NCBI RefSeq assembly: GCF_910592395.1
Contig: NC_088309.1
Coordinates: forward strand, 28,708,599 to 28,772,598
From: Lineus longissimus
Lineage: Eukaryota; Nemertea; Pilidiophora; Heteronemertea; Lineidae
DNA length: 64,000 bases
Direction of reading: 5' to 3'
The stretch's first letter is position 1. Each line of letters starts with the position of its first letter. This document shows positions 39,601 to 49,345 of the stretch, piece by piece. A program made the translations under genes and the position numbers. The notes under the pieces are model-generated. The model worked only from the letters and a program-made list of their open reading frames with translations. It was not told where the DNA came from and made no database searches.

Positions 39601-42600
39601 CTTTTCCATGACACTCTAAGTGTACGCTGTCTTCTTCATCAAGTCTAAAAACTTGTAAATTTGTAAAAGATCTTCAGCTACCTCAAGGCTTCTGTGTTTG
39701 CCTCTCATTAGTTACCTTGATGTGGAAATGATGGCCATATATCAGCAGCAGAGTGAGCTGAGCTGTGTACGTTTGTTTGGTTTGAGTTTAATAGAATAAA
39801 TAAAATTCAAGGAAATTAGTGCAGGAGTTTCTTGTTTCTGTCAACAAATGAGAAACATAGGAAATCTGTCTACGCTGCTGTGTTCTAGATCTACAATTCC
39901 ACCCCAGATTGTTATGTGTTCTCTGTGCCCTACACAGGCCTGCTTCGGTTGAAATAGGGCCATCTAGTAAAGTTGTACTGAAGCACAGTTTGATTCAGTT
40001 CATAAAAAAGAAAGAATTTTGATCATTTTGGCTATTATCAAAACTTGTTGGTCCAGGTATAACCTCCAGGCTCTATCCAAATGTTTGCCTTTGATCTGTT
40101 GGCCTTGAAATCTCGTGAACTGAGTGATCTTGTTACCTCTGGTGGGAAGTTTTGACAGGTGGTCTTGGCGTTACCACCAATTACGAACTTTACATCAATT
40201 TGAAATGATGGTTTATCTTTAACTCAAGTTATGTTCCCTTGGTTGTTTTCAATGATGTGAACAACAGCATTTTGTGGGAGGGCGGATTTGGAAGTGTGGA
40301 TAATCCCTGTCCTACTGCGAGGTATTGTTCTCCTTCAATTAGCTGTGGAAAGCCACAGTGAGCAAGATAAGTGGGACATGTCACAACAGGCTGTCTCCTC
40401 TACAAACCAATCACCCCCATTGTACAACAGAGTAGACATCAACTAAAGAAACAGTCCGCATGGCTGCTTTTTGTCAATAGGCCCATTCAACCTCTATTAT
40501 AGTGTTACATCAACCTTATCATACAAAGCACAATGTAAAGTCATTAGTTTTAATTAAGTAAGCCATTATGAGTATACTGTAGGCCAACAGTCTCACCCCT
40601 TTTATACAGCTTTGTAACAGGACCTTCACTGTTTTACTTTCACTGGATGAATAAACTCAAATCATACTCACCAAAGGTGCCTCGTAGAAACAGCAAGAAT
40701 ACGCTCAGAGCCAAGAACTCCAGTGCAGTTTTCTCCATCTTTCTCTAGTTCTCCTCTCCAAACATGCTGTGTCTGACTCCAGAGACAACTGATGTAATTA
40801 GGCCAACCGGTGTCCTATATCATCGCATCACTCATTACACATATCCTGGGTTATATTATCTGAAAGTTGAAAAGTCACAAAAATAGAGAATGGTACATCT
40901 ACTTGTGTTCTCCATGAACCAGCAGATCACACTTTCTCTTCCTTCCAGTCTCTCTTCCTAGTATCCATGGTTGTTAAGCTTTGTCATAAATCAACAACTT
41001 AGTGATTGAAATTATGTACATTGTAAGTTAAAAAAGCTACTCCTTGCTGCAGTCTTATGTAGAGCTATTATTGAGCCAACCTTCAGGTTTAACATGATCT
41101 CCTATAAATTTGCTTATGAGTGTCTTAACCCGTTCATATTCAATTGCAAAAATGACTCAGATTAGAATGAGACTCATCTGTAAATCTGTCACATTTTGAA
41201 ATGGTACCAAGGTGTTGGGTATGCTGGCGTTCCACTGGTATTCCACTGCCGATCTAGAGTCTGTGTGCAAACACACCATTAACCAAGAGTTCTTCCTGCA
41301 AAGCACATGATTTAGATGATAACAAACTTGAAGGAATGTATGAATGTCATAACAAACCAGCTAAACAACCTAAACAGTTCTCATGAGCAGGAGACCTGGG
41401 TTGCCGTTGGCGATTTCCTTTTCACCAATGGTGAACCAACGAAATTGACCATAACTTGTTTTTAGGCGACCGAAGATAACTTGATCGAAGTCGAAATAGA
41501 TATGATTATTAAATGGAGGGATCATGCATCCTTCGGTGATGTAGTTGATGGCATGTTGACTCTCTGTGTGCACTGACCTACATCATTAAACCAATGATTA
41601 CAATCAATCCGAGGATGATGTCCATTTGACATTTAAGAGACAATCTACTGATCTGTTGTGAACTGTCTAGACGCGTAATCACAAATAACAACATTCAACG
41701 TTAGCATGTTGTGAAACCCCTCCTGTTCTGGTCATTCCCTTCTTCTCAGTGCAACACATTGAGTGGGTGAGCTTGTGTGATTACGTCTTGTCAGGGCTAA
41801 CTGTCAACAATGGTGGCACGTGTTTTCTCGCTATTGACTCTGGGAAGTTGAATCTTGGTGTGTGTGAATGTCTTATGACAACATGACTCGATCTCCAAAA
41901 TCATCACTTTCTGGGCTCTAGGCAGGCGTATTTTGAAATCTGAAATGAGCAGACACTGATAAATGTCTATGTGAAGCAATCGAAATGTTCGTTCATCAAT
42001 TGGTGTTAGTTAGTCATGTGTGTTGATGGTACCACCATTGCTCATTACAGCAATTTAGCGGAGACTGGATTAGGCAAAGATGAGAAATGGTTGGCGGCAA
42101 GATCATCCCTGACTCAACTCTCACTCCATGGAATAGATTGGCAAGCTGAGGTGACTGGTTTCCCAGGGGTCCTTTGAAGATGTGATCAGCATCAATTTTA
42201 GCATTCGACTTGGTTTTCATTTGGCAGGCAAACCGTATTTGATGATCAACTGGCCATTACTGTGAGCCCTTCTCCACCTCCATACCACTAGTCCTTTAAC
42301 AACTTGCATTGCAGTTTGTCCTCAAATGTTTGAAAAGTTCTTTAAAACAGATTTATGATCATGATTCAAGACCGTGTTGACAATCTTCTGAAGAATACTC
42401 TTAACATCACTCGCATGAAACATCAAGAAAAAATTAATACTCTTCATCCGTATTCTTCACTTCCAAATGTTTGAATTGAAATGCGATATATCCATAAAAA
42501 TTATGCTCTGTGCTAACCACTGATTTGTCCCAACATGAATTAGGGTGGACACTTAGAGCTGTTATGACGGAGGAATGTGGGGCCATTAATGAGTGGATAT

Positions 42601-43321
42601 CATGTGGTGGGAAGATTATTAAGTGGAATGAACTTATTAAATGAGCTCGTCAATAGCATTCCTTCTCAAGGTCATACTCTCTTCCCTCTCTCTGATGAGT
42701 TCTCTTTGCAGCCGTCCTGTCAGCTAGTTTGTGGATTGCCTCCTAGTTCATGTGGCCTCATTACTAATTCATGTTTTCGTCATCTCCTTGCAGTTGTCTT
42801 GTGATGAGAGATGATGATGAAGAACCAGAGATGGACTCGGAGCACGAGAGGCGCAAACATCTGGTATGTGTGTGTTCACACTTTGTTTTCCCCTTACCCA
42901 GAAGATATGGACGCACATAATCTGTCGAGTCCATGTCGAGTTTAGTCCTTACCCAGAAGATATGGACGCAGATCATCTGTCAAGTCCTTGTCGTGTTTAG
43001 TACCTAAGAAAGCTACCCGAGTTGCTGCTTGGCAGAGTCTGGCATTTCCATGAACCTAAATGATCAAAAACTTAGTTTTCATGGCTATTTCAGATGATAA
43101 CATACCCAGTTACTTAGGAAACATGTCACTGTTGAATGAGCTGCTCTTGTCTTCTTCTGCAGGCAGCCCGCCAGGACCCTGTTCACTGCGTCTCGTTGAA
43201 GGATTACGTTGCCTCACAGCTGAACACGTGCCAACAAATGCATGGACAAGAATCGTTTCAGCGTCTCATGTCGTATGTTGACTCGGAGGTTGCACATCAG
43301 TTGAAGTTTCTGCTGCGATAG
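27694..43321 (+). CDS. IPO11: Importin-11 (karyopherin beta family)
   Basis: Twenty-three coding exons: 27694-27831, 28038-28138, 28502-28574, 28760-28963, 29149-29290, 29394-29501, 29740-29813, 30012-30111, 30362-30454, 30641-30837, 31377-31621, 31940-32103, 32333-32373, 32600-32665, 32933-33097, 33312-33504, 33724-33884, 34069-34164, 34522-34635, 34813-34934, 35181-35279, 42794-42863 and 43163-43321. They sum to 974 residues, essentially the human length. The N-terminus LKPAEQQLKSWETEPGFYSI opens the importin-beta N-terminal domain. Later blocks include LIAKVARVDCPRNWPELIPT, KDAVYNAVGLASYELYD, VVWLIGQWVSVK, LPLLWRASEEHNMLRCAI and HVYLLEDGLDLW. The family imports ubiquitin-conjugating enzymes and rpL12 in a Ran-dependent way. 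Odd features are an AT-AC intron after exon 12, a duplicated splice donor after exon 10, and a 7.5-kb penultimate-region intron hosting an antisense gene. Confidence 0.97.
30829..31160 (+). repeat. 55-bp minisatellite containing an exon end and its 5' splice site
   Basis: Six copies with period 55 (CTTACGGGTGAG starts at 30831, 30886, 30941, 30996, 31051 and 31106). The first copy holds the last nine bases of IPO11 exon 10 and its donor CGG|GTGAGA. The other five repeat that same junction inside the intron. Copies differ only at ATTATC/ATTGTC. Confidence 0.97.
32104..32332 (+). other. U12-type AT-AC intron in IPO11
   Basis: The intron begins ATATCCTTTTT, a perfect match to the minor-spliceosome AT-AC donor. 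It ends TTCCTCTTCAC, with TTTCCCTTAATT about 10 bases upstream resembling the U12 branch site TTCCTTRAY. Removing it joins TCA T to CT GTC GAT GAC, giving TLKS-S-VDDFEF, which aligns with the importin-11 block TLKxxVDDFEF. No GT-AG pair restores that reading. Confidence 0.88.
35291..35296 (-). terminator. Polyadenylation signal for the nested gene
   Basis: TTTATT on plus reads AATAAA on minus, about 610 bases past the nested gene's stop and only about 11 bases from IPO11 exon 21. The two transcripts would thus not overlap in mature exons. Confidence 0.4.
35638..35821 (+). repeat. 61-bp tandem repeat, three copies
   Basis: GAATCAACCTGAAATGATTC starts at 35641, 35702 and 35763, with the rest of the unit nearly identical. 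It lies in the IPO11 intron and, on the other strand, in the presumed 3' UTR of the nested gene. Confidence 0.93.
35908..40738 (-). CDS. Single-pass receptor-like protein with repeated tyrosine motifs, nested in an IPO11 intron
   Basis: Four exons: 40672-40738, 38163-38438, 37770-37866 and 35908-37549, joined in frame to 693 residues. Exon 1 is a signal peptide (MEKTALEFLALSVFLLFLRG). Exon 2 is a compact Cys-rich ectodomain with eleven Cys (DCSCKSRC, GCRNEVGC). Exon 3 holds a membrane span (about 122-145) followed by a basic stop-transfer segment across exons 3-4 (RRRQKQRRK). Exon 4 encodes a tail of about 545 residues, acidic and Asn/Gln/Gly-rich. It has four YDN[VM]x[FY] modules (Tyr317, 356, 408, 437) plus YVMV, YDYV, YESL and DYLEP motifs. 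YxN is the known Grb2-SH2 preference, so a phosphotyrosine scaffold/receptor role is inferred. I recognise no named orthologue and no kinase domain. It lies entirely inside the IPO11 intron, antisense to it. Confidence 0.85.
42893..43003 (+). repeat. 55-bp tandem duplication in the last IPO11 intron
   Basis: CTTACCCAGAAGATATGGAC begins at 42893 and again at 42948, with the following bases largely conserved. It has two copies only and does not touch either flanking splice site. Confidence 0.85.
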
Positions 43322-43543
43322 TGACTTTAAATTGCTGACTGAACTATTCTGGACTACTATTATACTCAGGCAAGGTGATGACCTGCTGTGTAGATTGGTT
43401 GGGAGGACACTGCTGCAGGGGACATTAAGTGTCTGATATGACTACATAAGGCTTGTGTTACTACACGATGCATGGTTCTCTCAACACGGGATGAGGTATC
43501 AGCGTGTATTGAATAACTAACAAGGTGTTTTACAATTGTGGTA

Positions 43544-43641
43544 GGTGTATGTTCTTGGTGTACTGAATGCAGAATACCTTGGTATATTGTCTAGGCGTAT
43601 GTTCTTGGTGTACCGAATGCAGAATACCTTGGTATATTGTC
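43544..43641 (+). repeat. 50-bp tandem duplication in the IPO11 3' UTR
   Basis: GTATGTTCTTGGTGTACTGA and its near copy start at 43547 and 43597 and run through GCAGAATACCTTGGTATATT in both. Confidence 0.88.
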
Positions 43642-44461
43642 TGGTGTTCTCAATATTTGTTGAGTATTTTGGTTCTCTTCCTGCAGAATGTTGGTATCAA
43701 ACAGTTTCCTGGCCGTTGTCAAGCAGAACAACCACAAAAAGGTCAACATATATTTTATGACTTGTTTTTATGTTGATGTCAGCCTACATATAATGTTTTA
43801 ATGTTCAGGGCAAGTCATCAGAAATATGGCGATATTTTATGCCTGTTAAGTCGTCCATGGTGTGTCTGAAAGATATGTTGTTCTTATCGGGCAATGTCAA
43901 ACATGTCTGTCACGTGCCATCCCTTGAAACCCCTGCTTTGCTGGTGTCATTAAAGCCACGCTTTGGTTGTTCAAAATTTCAAATATTCATTTCTTTTCTG
44001 ATAGACTATGTTAGATGGTGCTGCCATCCTGTGATATGGTGTGGAACTACCATGCCAGTACAAACAAAGGTGGATTTTGTTTGACTGAAATGAAATGATT
44101 TATTGCATCTAAAGTTACCTCAATTATCAGAAGCTTCAGAGCAAGAAATCATTCAAATACTAGAGTAAAGGAATTTGAGCATGAAAGCTCGAATGCAATG
44201 TATGGAGCAATGTCTGTAACAGCCAATATTTTATTTATTTTATGGGTTGATGTTGATTGCTTGGGTGGAATGTTGAAAGTCGTTGTTAATTGTGCTTTCC
44301 TCGCTCACTTTCAAGGAAACGGGGAAAAGTTGGAGTGAGAATTGGTTATCATGACTGTGGGTATCTGAATGGGACACCTGAACTTTCAAACGTGCAAAAC
44401 CAGAGTTCATTGGTGCAATTGTCTTGTAACATTTGTTTTGCTGTCAAAATGCTAATTTTCA

Positions 44462-44467
44462 AATAAA
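44462..44467 (+). terminator. Polyadenylation signal for IPO11
   Basis: AATAAA about 1.1 kb after the stop, followed within 40 bases by a T-rich stretch (TAACTTCTCTTTCTCTG). Confidence 0.5.
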
Positions 44468-44490
44468 TATTCTATGAAAATACAATGTAA

Positions 44491-45738
44491 CTTCTCTTTC
44501 TCTGTAAGCTGTCAATCCTTTGTCAGATCAACCTTAATCTCTTATAAAAGGCTGCGTCACATAAGCCATTGTTGACTTATTTGGCCAATTATTGGTTCGT
44601 TGTTGTTACAGATTGAGATGCTGTAAGAACCAAAGAACAAGAGAATATTTCCTTCAAAAAGAAAGAACTACATGTATATTGAAAGCAACTAAGGCCCTTA
44701 TATAGGCCCTTTTAGAAGGGCTTATGGTATGGATAAATAATCAGCCAGACATAATTCTGAGAGTATGTTCAAGTCTGTCTGAACAAGCAAAAAGCCAAAG
44801 TACCTTATTTGGGAAAATTTGGCATTTGCAGAGAGAGGATCGGGATGACAAAATGGGCTGCTTTGGAGTCGGTCCTTAATATGCGTGAAGACGTCTCCCT
44901 GGCATGCACCAAGATGCTGCAGGTCAACTCACTTGGAAATAATGTGACCCACTGCCAACCCCAGCAAGTCTTACATCCCCATCGCACAGGCAGGACTTCC
45001 CTGAAATCAAGGTAAAGGATCCTTGTGATCTCTGTACCTTGTGTGTCAAAACGCCTACTCCAGCCCTGCTGATCACTTCAACTCCAAGAAGAGATGGCTG
45101 GAGTGAAGTGACTTGTTTCTGGACACACACCTACTAGAATCATCAGCCAGTTCAATCTCTGCTGCCTATGAAAGGTGTTGTCTGCTACAACTACTAGGAA
45201 GTGTGACAGACTGGACACTTCTATGCCAGTCGTTCCATTGGAGTTCACCAGTGATGTTTTCGTTTCCCATTAAAGGTACCCTCAGGTGCTGGACACTTGG
45301 AAAATGTTCTGGTTCAACCCCTTTTGTCTGTCAATATTTCAGTTCACCTGGTTCATTTGGTGAATAGCCTGTGGTCACAAATGGGTGAGCCTTATTTCAT
45401 AGATCAATGACTATATAATATACCTCGACCTAATCCTCATTATATGCAATTATAAAGCTCCCTGCTGGTGTGTATGAAATAAGGATGATCTGTCACACAT
45501 GACTACTACACATGAACATGTAGTATTCAGTATCCTTCTTGGACAGGTTTTGGGTGTATGGCTGGAAATAAACCATACCACCAACTGCCGGCCTAAACTA
45601 GGCATCTTGAATAACCAGTGATATGGATCAGCTGCGGTCAAGATGTGATGGTGGTCAAGATGTGCTCTAGAGGTGTAAGACATTGTAACAGATACACCAT
45701 AAGTGATGGAACAAGAATATGTTTCAAAATACATTACT
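44491..45738. other. Intergenic stretch, nothing recognised
   Basis: Small open frames occur on both strands around 44805-45370, but none has family similarity or splice continuity. I cannot exclude a short lineage-specific gene. Confidence 0.4.
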
Positions 45739-45744
45739 TTTATT
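45739..45744 (-). terminator. Polyadenylation signal for the F-box gene
   Basis: TTTATT on plus gives AATAAA on minus, about 630 bases past the F-box stop. The intervening region includes an imperfect duplication around 46022-46200. Confidence 0.45.
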
Positions 45745-46374
45745 ATAAGACTCAATATATATTTCCTCCAAAATAAATACAGAATAAAATGAGACATTAC
45801 ATACGCATCGATCTAAAACTAAAATAAGTGAGATCTTGGGGTGTTTTTGACATAATTTTTCACATAAACAGGCTGTCATAAATTAGTTAAAATGTTTTCT
45901 TAAAATATAGTATTGCAACAGTTATAAAAGGCAAGCATCTTGGCTGAGGTTCTTGTATTGTTCAGATAAATCCGAATGAAATGTGAGTCAACCCATTAAG
46001 CCAATATCACAACAGCTTCGTGGTCAACCACACATTATTTAGACCCAGCCCTTTTCCTTGGGGAGAAAAAGGAACCCTTATTTTCCTACTTCACCCATGA
46101 ATCATCAGAACAGTTTCAAAGTCTACCACACAGTATTCAGACTCGGCTCTTGTCGATGGGAAAAAAAAAGGAACCCTAGCCTATTTTCCTACTTGAAGGT
46201 GCCATTACAGGGGAGGGGAATATACATACACGAATAATGTTGTTAAAAACCCCTTGGAAGTGATAAAATGGCCCCTTAAAGGACAACCAGGGCCTACCCA
46301 ATCTTGGACGCCAAAAATACAATATCTACCCATTGTGGTTGCCTTTGAGGATCTATTTCAGCATCGCACATCCC

Positions 46375-47886
46375 TCACATCGCCCACCCAGACTTGTGTT
46401 TGCGACAACAACAAATGGCCTTGAGGTGTTCATCCAGCTCCTTGTAGAGATAGTCCCTCCAGTTTGGCTCTAACTGCAGGCTGTTCAACTGGGCAAGATT
46501 GGGTGCTCCCTTTGAGAGAATACTATAGATACAAGGCAGGTTCACACTGTCTACAGGAGTCACAGGACCATTCCATGGCCGACGTGTCGTCTTGAAGACG
46601 GTCAGCCTTGGCATCTCGATTGATTTCAGATAGAAGCCGCGACATTGCGAAATGTCAAGGTATTTTATGGACTTTGACCCCATGTGATACAGTGTCAAGT
46701 TATTCCCGGCCGGTGCCCAGATTTCTACCAACAAACGTTCTACTTTTGGTGTATTCCTCATCAGACCATCTAAGGCACTCTGTCGAATGTTTTGGAACAC
46801 AAAATATTTCTCAATGACCAGAATTTCTAAATGTTTGAAGCGTTTCATCATTTGAACGGTAGCTTCTGACCAATCGAACGGGAGAACAAGCTGCTTTAAC
46901 GCCGGTGAGATCTGAGAGAACAAATCAAAGAACTGGACAAACATCCCTTGGCGTAACTTTGAGCGTTGGGAGAAAGCCTCGCCTGAAGTTTCTGGTGTGC
47001 ACAGATTGTAGTTCCAAAAAGGCCTGATGGGCGTTTCCTTCCAGTTGATGTGAGCAAATTCCATCCGTTTTGTATTTGAGTTGACTAAGAAGTCTTCAAG
47101 AGCATTCAACCAGTTGTCTGCGAGATCATATTCAAAACAAAAGCGTTTAATTGGAGGTCGGATGCCGTTCAAGAAATTGAAGTATGATTTCACTCTCAAA
47201 CAGTACTTTTCATAGCATTGTTGAACGCAGTAGTGATTCTCAAAACACAATGGCAAGGCAGTGAAGTTAACAATGGACCAGAGACATGGGGTTGTGAGTA
47301 GCTCCATCCACTCCTTAGACACGCACATGCTCCTCCCTTTTTGAATATCAGTGAGGAAGGACAAAACCTTCAGTTTCATATCGAATGGAAGTTTGCCGAA
47401 TGGGAATTTCTTTGGGAGACGCACAGGTCTTGGAGGTCGTGCGGTAAGCGGTCGCTCCATCCTGGGGGGTCTTGCACTCTGTGGACGATCAGTGACTGGT
47501 GGTCTTGGAGTCAGTGCCCCATCCAACAGGTGTCCTTCAATATTAGCTATCAAATCTGGTAGCGGTCGCGATCTCTGATCAGTTGTGAGTACCTTAGCAC
47601 TCAGAGGCCGTGATGGCAACTTGTTATTACTCCGATAAGCAAAGTCAAGCGAGATTACACTCAACTCCTCAGCAACTGATCTTGTCCTTACAAGGTTGTT
47701 CCTCGGACGTGGTGATGAGCAACTTTTTGGTCGCCCAAGATGAGGCTCCCTTGCAGACAGTACCCTGGGTGACGGTCCTGGAGCTGGTTCAGTCTCCCGA
47801 TGGCTCTTTCTTGTGCGGCTTTTTGATCTGGACCTCGCCCTAGGTGATGGGCCACTTCTGATCCTGGAGCGTGGTCTTGAACTCAT
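46375..47886 (-). CDS. F-box protein with Arg/Ser/Pro-rich N-terminus
   Basis: One uninterrupted reading frame of 503 residues from ATG at 47886. The exon probably begins at the acceptor TTTCAG|GG at 47947, so an upstream exon may be untranslated or may extend the protein. Residues 1-160 are low complexity: RSR/SPR dipeptides, then repeats of RPxSARPP type (DRPQSARPPRMERPLTARPP). An F-box follows at about 164-208 (KLPFDMKLKVLSFLTDIQKG, then CVSKEWMELLTTPCLWSIVNF-like). The remaining 295 residues have scattered Leu-rich segments but no clear LRR, kelch or WD repeat. Distant resemblance to FBXO39-type layouts is a guess. F-box proteins recruit substrates to SCF (Skp1-Cul1) ubiquitin ligases. 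The substrate is unknown here. The frame continues upstream to 48060 only because the intron happens to be open. Confidence 0.8.
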   Translation of the reverse strand: MSSRPRSRIRSGPSPRARSRSKSRTRKSHRETEPAPGPSPRVLSAREPHLGRPKSCSSPRPRNNLVRTRSVAEELSVISLDFAYRSNNKLPSRPLSAKVLTTDQRSRPLPDLIANIEGHLLDGALTPRPPVTDRPQSARPPRMERPLTARPPRPVRLPKKFPFGKLPFDMKLKVLSFLTDIQKGRSMCVSKEWMELLTTPCLWSIVNFTALPLCFENHYCVQQCYEKYCLRVKSYFNFLNGIRPPIKRFCFEYDLADNWLNALEDFLVNSNTKRMEFAHINWKETPIRPFWNYNLCTPETSGEAFSQRSKLRQGMFVQFFDLFSQISPALKQLVLPFDWSEATVQMMKRFKHLEILVIEKYFVFQNIRQSALDGLMRNTPKVERLLVEIWAPAGNNLTLYHMGSKSIKYLDISQCRGFYLKSIEMPRLTVFKTTRRPWNGPVTPVDSVNLPCIYSILSKGAPNLAQLNSLQLEPNWRDYLYKELDEHLKAICCCRKHKSGWAM

Positions 47887-48060
47887 GACATATGGTTGGG
47901 GAGGCGACGTCTGGCGATGTGCATTCTGGTAGAGATTGTGACTGGCCCTGAAACAGAAGGTGACAAATCTAACATAACACATTAAAAACCGAAGCTGTAC
48001 TTCATGATTTATTCCCAAAGTTGTAAGGCATCTGAAGAAGTCCAGACTATAGAATACCAT

Positions 48061-49139
48061 AACATGTGCTACGCCAGCTCAGTGTACTGTAGGTCCTACA
48101 TGTATGAAGCATTCAGATCAGTATTGCAGTGACAGTGTTATAAGTGTGGAGAATAAGCAGATACATTGTTTCACCACCAGTAAACACTTTATAACAACAT
48201 TGCTATAAGATATGTACCTGTTTTCCTGCTGGTAAATACAGATTTGAGACTCATACTCAAGGTTTAATTGAGATCAGATTAAATAACGACTAATTTTGAT
48301 GGCAAAATGACAGGATAAGTTCATGAGTTTGTTGAATGTTGTTCACATTCCAGGAAGGAAACCACAACAAAACAGGTGTCTACACCTATCGAGCAATTTA
48401 GTACTATCATGATTTTTGAATATCTACGTGCCAAGTTTTCCCGATAGAGGCGCCACTGTCTTATCGTGAAAAATGTTTTCAACAGTCGTTTTAGTATGAA
48501 CCGAGCATCATCCGTGAGTTATATGAAATAAAATTTCAATAAAAAAGTTGTATTTTGGCATAAAGAATGTTCGTATTCTTTATACCAAAATACAGGGACG
48601 AAGCCAATCACCTGGTCTTCATGCAAAAAAAACACTCTTACATAAGAATATTAATTGGTGTAATAGGTATCTATCGATAAAATCAAGATCACTTTCAGTT
48701 TGATATTTCTTGAGATGAAAACGAAAGAACATATTAGTGAAGGCACATTAGCAAAACCAAAATATTGATCTTTCAGAAATTAGTTAGGTATCAAACTTTC
48801 GCTTATCTGCTCAACGTTTTGAAGTGGTCGTGATCGCGTAATAGACGAACGCCTGCTGACCAAATACTCGTAGCACAGTGACATGTGCATATCTTTGCTA
48901 ATTTTGACTATTTTGCTATACAGCCATGTATATGTAACATTAATTTATTCTAAGATATGCATGCATGCATGCCATGGTGACCAATATTGAGTATCACCGA
49001 TTGTTGATGTCTGGGGCATGACCTATCCTCCCATTGCATGCCCCTACATCCTCTATATAATGGTACCGGTACTGTTTACATCAGTCAAGGAGACACATAT
49101 TGATGGATACCATCGGTATGTGGTCTTGAGAAGCCGGTT
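48061..49139. other. AT-rich intergenic stretch
   Basis: No exon was recognised. It contains a short hairpin (48549-48594). It presumably includes the F-box gene promoter or a 5' untranslated exon. Confidence 0.4.
48549..48594. repeat. Inverted repeat, 20-bp arms
   Basis: TGTATTTTGGCATAAAGAAT is followed after six bases by its reverse complement with one mismatch. It is too far from any coding end to be a terminator. It is more likely a relic of a small inverted-repeat element. Confidence 0.85.
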
Positions 49140-49345
49140 CCAATGACCACTCGTACTCTGGAAAGAAGCTGAGATTGCTCTGGGACTCGCTAGTCCCCAC
49201 GGGCTCGGCTATAAAACACCGGCACCCCGACATGCTCGTCTTCTATGAGAAGGAAAAGGAGGTCCTAATCATCGAGATAGCTGTCAGCTCCGACAGACAC
49301 GTCCTAGCACGTGCGGAGGAGAAACAATCGAAGTACTGTGGCTGT
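49140..49345 (+). mobile_element. Fragment of a retrotransposon restriction-like endonuclease
   Basis: The frame reads LLWDSLVPTGSAIKHRHPDM, then LVFYEKEKEVLIIEIAVSSD and RAEEKQSKY. The PDM...IIEIAV...E-K-x-x-K-Y pattern is that of the C-terminal restriction-like endonuclease of R2-type non-LTR retrotransposons. Only about 60 residues remain. They end where the 69-bp satellite starts, so the piece is a dead fragment. Confidence 0.6.

Larger units (their letters stand above)
43322..44490 (+). other. IPO11 3' untranslated region (inferred)
   Basis: The stretch has no coding potential, follows the IPO11 stop and ends after AATAAA at 44462-44467. It contains a 50-bp duplication (43544-43641). 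Confidence 0.55.

Noticed and set aside
44805-45370. Possible small gene on either strand
   Set aside because: Overlapping frames on both strands without splice continuity, family resemblance or codon pattern.
47887-48060. Upstream extension of the F-box reading frame
   Set aside because: A good acceptor at 47948-47949 and non-family, intron-like residues before it indicate read-through into an intron.
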